A DNA stretch of 64,000 nucleotides from Trema orientale (Eukaryota; Streptophyta; Magnoliopsida; Rosales; Cannabaceae), in contig JXTC01000152.1 in NCBI GenBank assembly GCA_002914845.1, forward strand, positions 245,354 to 309,353, given 5' to 3'. The translations under genes and the position numbers were made by a program. Below are positions 60,641 to 64,000 of the stretch, piece by piece. How positions within the stretch are numbered: position 1 is the stretch's first letter; each line of letters opens with the position of its first letter. The notes under the pieces were generated by a model. That model made no database searches, was not told the origin of the DNA, and saw only the letters and a program-made list of their open reading frames with translations.

Positions 60641-61379
60641 AAAACCTCATGCTAAGCACTACTCTCATATTACCCTAACACTAGAATCATCTACACCCTT
60701 CCTCTAAAAATCTTTGGTTATACTGTATAGGTACATGATCATTCTCAACAAAGGAACAAATTAGATCCTAAGGCCATCAAATGCATATTCCTTAGTTACT
60801 CTCCCAGTCAAAAAGGCTATAAATATTACTCAAATATCACTCATAAATTTTACACCACTACGGATATAACCTTCTTTGAAACAGTATTATATTTTACAAA
60901 AAATCACATTCAGGAGAAGAAATCAGCAATTATACAATGCAATTTTTGGCAAGAACCAGAAATCTCAATATCTTAACCACCCGGAATAACCATAATCTCT
61001 AATGAACATAATTCGGCCATCATACCTGAAAACAATGAACCTGAAACAATTGAAACAGCTCCAAACACTCCTCCATATGGCCAAAACCACACACTACCTA
61101 CAAATTCATTGCTATGTGTGTACTCAAGAAAGAAGAAATCTTAAGTGGAGATAGAACCCCATACATTACTGGAACAGAACCAAGAATCCAACTCGACTCC
61201 AAATGGTCCAAGTAACGCAACTTTTGAGTCTCCTCCCTTATCTATAACTAATGATGATCTTGATATTTCCATTGCTTTAAGGAAGGGTGTGAGGTCTATA
61301 ACAACCTATTGCCCATTTTATCTCATATGATGGTCTTTCACCAAGTTTTCATATTTTCACTATAAATATGAGTATTGTA

Positions 61380-62918
61380 GACATTTCTAAAGATATCTAT
61401 AAGACACTCAAAAGACTAGAATGGAAGGCAGCAATTGGAGAGGAAATTAATGCATTGAAGAAAAATAGAACTTGGGAAATCTCTCATCTTCCATAAGGAA
61501 AATTTCCAATAGGATGCAAGTGGATATTTAATGTCAAATACAAGCCAGACAGAACAGTTGATCGTTACAAGGTAAATTTGGTAGTCAAAGGTTTCACACA
61601 AACCTATGGCCTAGACTACTAGGAGACATTTGCCCTAGTAGCAGAACTAAATACTGTCAGGGTACTACTCTAATTGGCAGCAAACTGTGATTGGCCTCTT
61701 TATCAACTCGATGTGAAAAATATATTTCTCAATGGTGAGTTATAAGACGAGGTGTATATGGAGATTCCCCCTAGATTTAAGATGCCAAGCAACTCTAACA
61801 AAGTTTGTAGGCTGAGAAAATTACTTTATGGTCTCAAACAGTCTCCGAGGGCATGGTTCGAAAGGTTTACCAAGGTAGTCAAAGAATATAGTTATACTCA
61901 GGGGCATGCTGATCACACTCTGTTCTCTAGACATTCACAAGATAGGAAAATTGGCATTCTCATAGTATATATGGATGACTTTATTCTAACTGGAGACTAC
62001 TGGGAAGAGATAAGCAGACTAAAAAAGGTACTAGCAAAATAGTTTGAAGTAAAAGACCTAGGAACTCTGAAATACTTCCTAGGGATAGAGGTAGCATGAT
62101 CTAAGAAAGGCATCTCAATTTTCTAGCGTAAGTATATCCTAGATTTCCTAAAGGAAATTGAAATATTAGGCTGTAAACCTGCTAATACTCCCATGAAATC
62201 CAACTACAAACTTGGATTGAAGAATGACTGTGTCCATATTGATAAAGGTAGATATCAGCACTTGGGAGGTAAACTCATCTATTTAGCCCATACCAGACTA
62301 GACATTGGATTCTCAATAAGTATTATCAGTCAATTTATGAATATCCCTATTGAGGAGCACCTGGAAGCAGTTTATAGAATTCTCAAGTACCTGAAGATGA
62401 CCCCAGGGAAGGGCTTGTTTTTCAAAAAGGGAAACAATAGAGAGATTGAAGTATACTCTGATGCTGGCTGGGCAGAGTTTGTTTATGATAGGAGATCCAC
62501 TACAGGATATTGCACTTATGTTTGGAGGAACTTGGTTACTTAGAGGAGTAAGAAGCAACCAGTGGTTGCTACAAGTAGTGCAGAAGTTGAATATTGTGCC
62601 CTAGCCTTGACTATATGTGAAGGAATGTGGCTAAAAACATTGCTAAAGGAGCTTAGAATTTCGGTTACAAAATCTATGAAGGTATTGTGTGACAATTTAG
62701 CAGTAATTAGTATCGCAAAAAATCCCGTGCATCATGATCGTACCAAGTATGTTGAACTTGATCGACATTTCATTAAAGAGAAAGTTGAATAAGGAATACT
62801 TGAACTTGTTTATACCTCCACCAATTCTCAAGTGGCTGATATTCTAACTAAGTCACTGCCAAGAGTAAAGTTCGAAGACGTAATCTCCAAGCTAGGAATG
62901 ATTAACATCTATTCCTAG
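61380..62918 (+). pseudogene. Copia reverse transcriptase and RNase H, broken
   Basis: Reads WKAAIGEEINALKKNRTWEI, GCKWIFNVKYKPDRTVDRYK, QLDVKNIFLNGEL, KLLYGLKQSPRAWFERF and the active site VYMDDFILTGD (61966-61998). These are followed by the connection and RNase H (DAGWAEFVYDRRSTTGYCTY, SSAEVEYCALA, VLCDNLAVISIAKNP, HFIKEKVE) and the end VADILTKSLPRVKFEDVISK. Nonsense codons interrupt it at about 61494, 61620, 61670, 61743, 62040, 62097, 62541 and 62790; few frameshifts are needed, so it decayed mainly by point mutation. Confidence 0.9.
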
Positions 62919-62930
62919 CTTGAGGGAGAG

Positions 62931-63209
62931 TGTGAAATTTCAGAGTTATTTATTTATGATTTCTTTATTTTTCACTAATTGTAAAGATCTTGGATTGTCT
63001 GCATCCACTACCCCTGTTTTTATGGTCCATATTTTAGGGATTGTGTCTTATTTTATTATTCCATTCTTTTTAGTTTGGAATCCCTATTTTTAGGGACTGG
63101 TTTTATTTGTTTATAGTGGCTGTTATTCCTTGAAGCCTCTGTAAAATCTAATTGTATCTTTGTAAAAGAGATGTAATAAAAAGTATAGGTTTTCTCTCTA
63201 AAATCTTCA
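62931..63209 (+). repeat. 3' LTR of the copia element
   Basis: 279 bp, same length as the 5' LTR. Starts TGTGAAATTTCAGAG and ends AAAATCTTCA, followed by TTCGATG. Confidence 0.92.
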
Positions 63210-63279
63210 TTCGATGTAACCTTACTTGACAATTCTTGCCTTATGTGCTTTCTAAGATCAAGTACGTCCTAAAAGGAAA

Positions 63280-63377
63280 GAAAATAAGAGAGAGTAGATA
63301 AATGCAATATATGTTGAAACTTTGATTAGAAAATAAGAGAGAGTAGATATATTCAATATATGTTGAAACTTTGATTA
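63280..63377. repeat. 49-bp tandem duplication
   Basis: GAAAATAAGAGAGAGTAGAT begins at 63280 and at 63329; the two units differ at only two positions, so the duplication is recent compared with the neighbouring copia element. Confidence 0.9.
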
Positions 63378-63614
63378 TATATCTTTATTTTAAGTATGTA
63401 GTAGTAATTTGGCCAAAACTAAAAATGCCAAGTGGATCATACAAATGATGTTAAGCCATTGAGTTATCAGTTTTAATCCAATTAATCTATAGATACTAGT
63501 TGAAAGTTGAAAACTCAGTGCCGTTAAAAACAAGCTCAAGATGTTAATTAAATAGTGAAATGTCTCAGCTAAGACTAAGAGCTTCTTTATTGATGTGCTA
63601 AAGTCATGTGTCAA

Positions 63615-64000
63615 TGTCACGATCGAAAATCTAAACTTGTGACTTTTAGTAACTTTAGATGAAAGAATGATTAAAAATTAGTTTTACGAAATTCAAGAGA
63701 AATTATGTATTGTTCGGGGTTGGAGTTGTGCTCTGGATTAATTAGAGTGACCTGTACTTAATTAGAACAAAACAGAGGATGATTGGATTAGCTCGTTAGA
63801 ATGCACAGCAGAAAGGGTCGTCACAACACTTCCACGTGTCGAAACAGGATAGGCGGTTGCAATAAGAACAACTCTTCCTACGTATCTCGACAAGATTGGC
63901 GGTTACAAGGATGACTCACTTAGTGTGCATGAGAATAAGCAGAAATAAAATAATATTAAAAGTTGACGGAGGCGAATAAACCGATCATATTGTCAACCGA
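63615..64000. mobile_element. Start of another LTR-like repeat running off the window
   Basis: TGTCACGATCGAAAATCTAAACTTGTGACTTTTAGTAACTTTAG-type sequence at 63615 resembles the terminal bases of the gypsy-like LTRs at 24991 and 30968 (TGTCATGACTGG, then GTGACTTTTAGTAG). Downstream, a doubled phrase (GGATAGGCGGTTGCAA, then AAGATTGGCGGTTACAA) is seen. The other end lies outside the window. Confidence 0.45.

Larger units (their letters stand above)
59562..63209 (+). mobile_element. Ty1/copia retrotransposon, complete ends, coding-dead, 3648 bp
   Basis: LTRs of 279 bp each (59562-59840 and 62931-63209) start TGTG and end ATCTTCA. A perfect initiator-Met tRNA primer site TGGTATCAGAGC follows the 5' LTR directly (59841-59852), and a polypurine tract TTGAGGGAGAG precedes the 3' LTR (62920-62930). 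Gag, integrase, RT and RNase H pieces lie in copia order. I count about 34 differences between the LTRs (about 12%), so the insertion is old. The flanking pentamers TTTAA and TTCGA are not identical. Confidence 0.92.

Noticed and set aside
1..64000. tRNA, rRNA, known microRNA hairpins, CRISPR arrays, operons
   Set aside because: No convincing tRNA cloverleaf, rRNA or familiar microRNA sequence was noticed by eye, apart from tRNA-like SINE heads. CRISPR arrays and operons are not expected in plant nuclear DNA and none were seen.

Overview
This window looks like a nuclear chromosome segment from a flowering plant, probably a eudicot. It is AT-rich intergenic DNA with few genes, spliceosomal introns, plant-type transposons of nearly every order, and genes of plant-specific families (a trihelix factor and CYP77A). 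The species cannot be told from the sequence. Positions were read by eye without alignment tools, so repeat boundaries without a stated target-site duplication (TSD) are good to about 10-20 bp.

Genes: only three look intact. A short single-exon gene for a probable plastid membrane protein lies at 506-958 (minus). A two-exon PETAL LOSS-type trihelix transcription factor lies at 16514-19242 (plus), with a phase-2 intron inside the first trihelix domain. A single-exon CYP77A-type cytochrome P450 lies at 51334-52908 (plus) and is a GC-rich island. There is no operon-like organisation and no sign that the three genes work together. The P450 family is tied to cutin/epoxy fatty acid metabolism, and the trihelix family to perianth development.

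Repeats, left to right: an AT-rich stretch with one MITE copy (8.35 kb) and a 1-kb element with ~50-bp inverted ends (8.9-9.9 kb); a 3' remnant of a gypsy-like LTR (10.3-12.65 kb) with an internal 182-bp duplication; two decayed copia reverse-transcriptase remnants in opposite orientations (20.8-23.6 kb); a CACTA MITE (24.4 kb); a nearly complete but coding-dead LTR retrotransposon of 7.2 kb with GTAAG TSDs, minus orientation (25.0-32.2 kb); a ULP1 protease pseudogene next to a Mutator-like transposase pseudogene flanked by inverted TCGA-motif arrays (33.0-37.8 kb); a truncated SINE with a 14-bp TSD (41.4 kb); a pair of direct repeats (43.2 and 45.1 kb); a second, 1-kb CACTA element (46.7-47.8 kb) holding the only ambiguous base; a PIF/Harbinger deletion derivative with TTA TSDs (54.6-55.8 kb); a tRNA-derived SINE with an ~18-bp TSD (56.9-57.2 kb); a head-to-head pair of the same MITE family seen at 8, 13.5 and 42 kb (58.3-58.75 kb); a Tourist-like MITE with TAA TSDs (58.9-59.5 kb); a complete-ended, dead 3.65-kb copia element (59.6-63.2 kb); and the start of another LTR that runs off the right edge.

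The most unusual structures are the ULP1/Mutator block with its inverted TCGA arrays and the MITE family whose copies sit in or beside (TA)n tracts.
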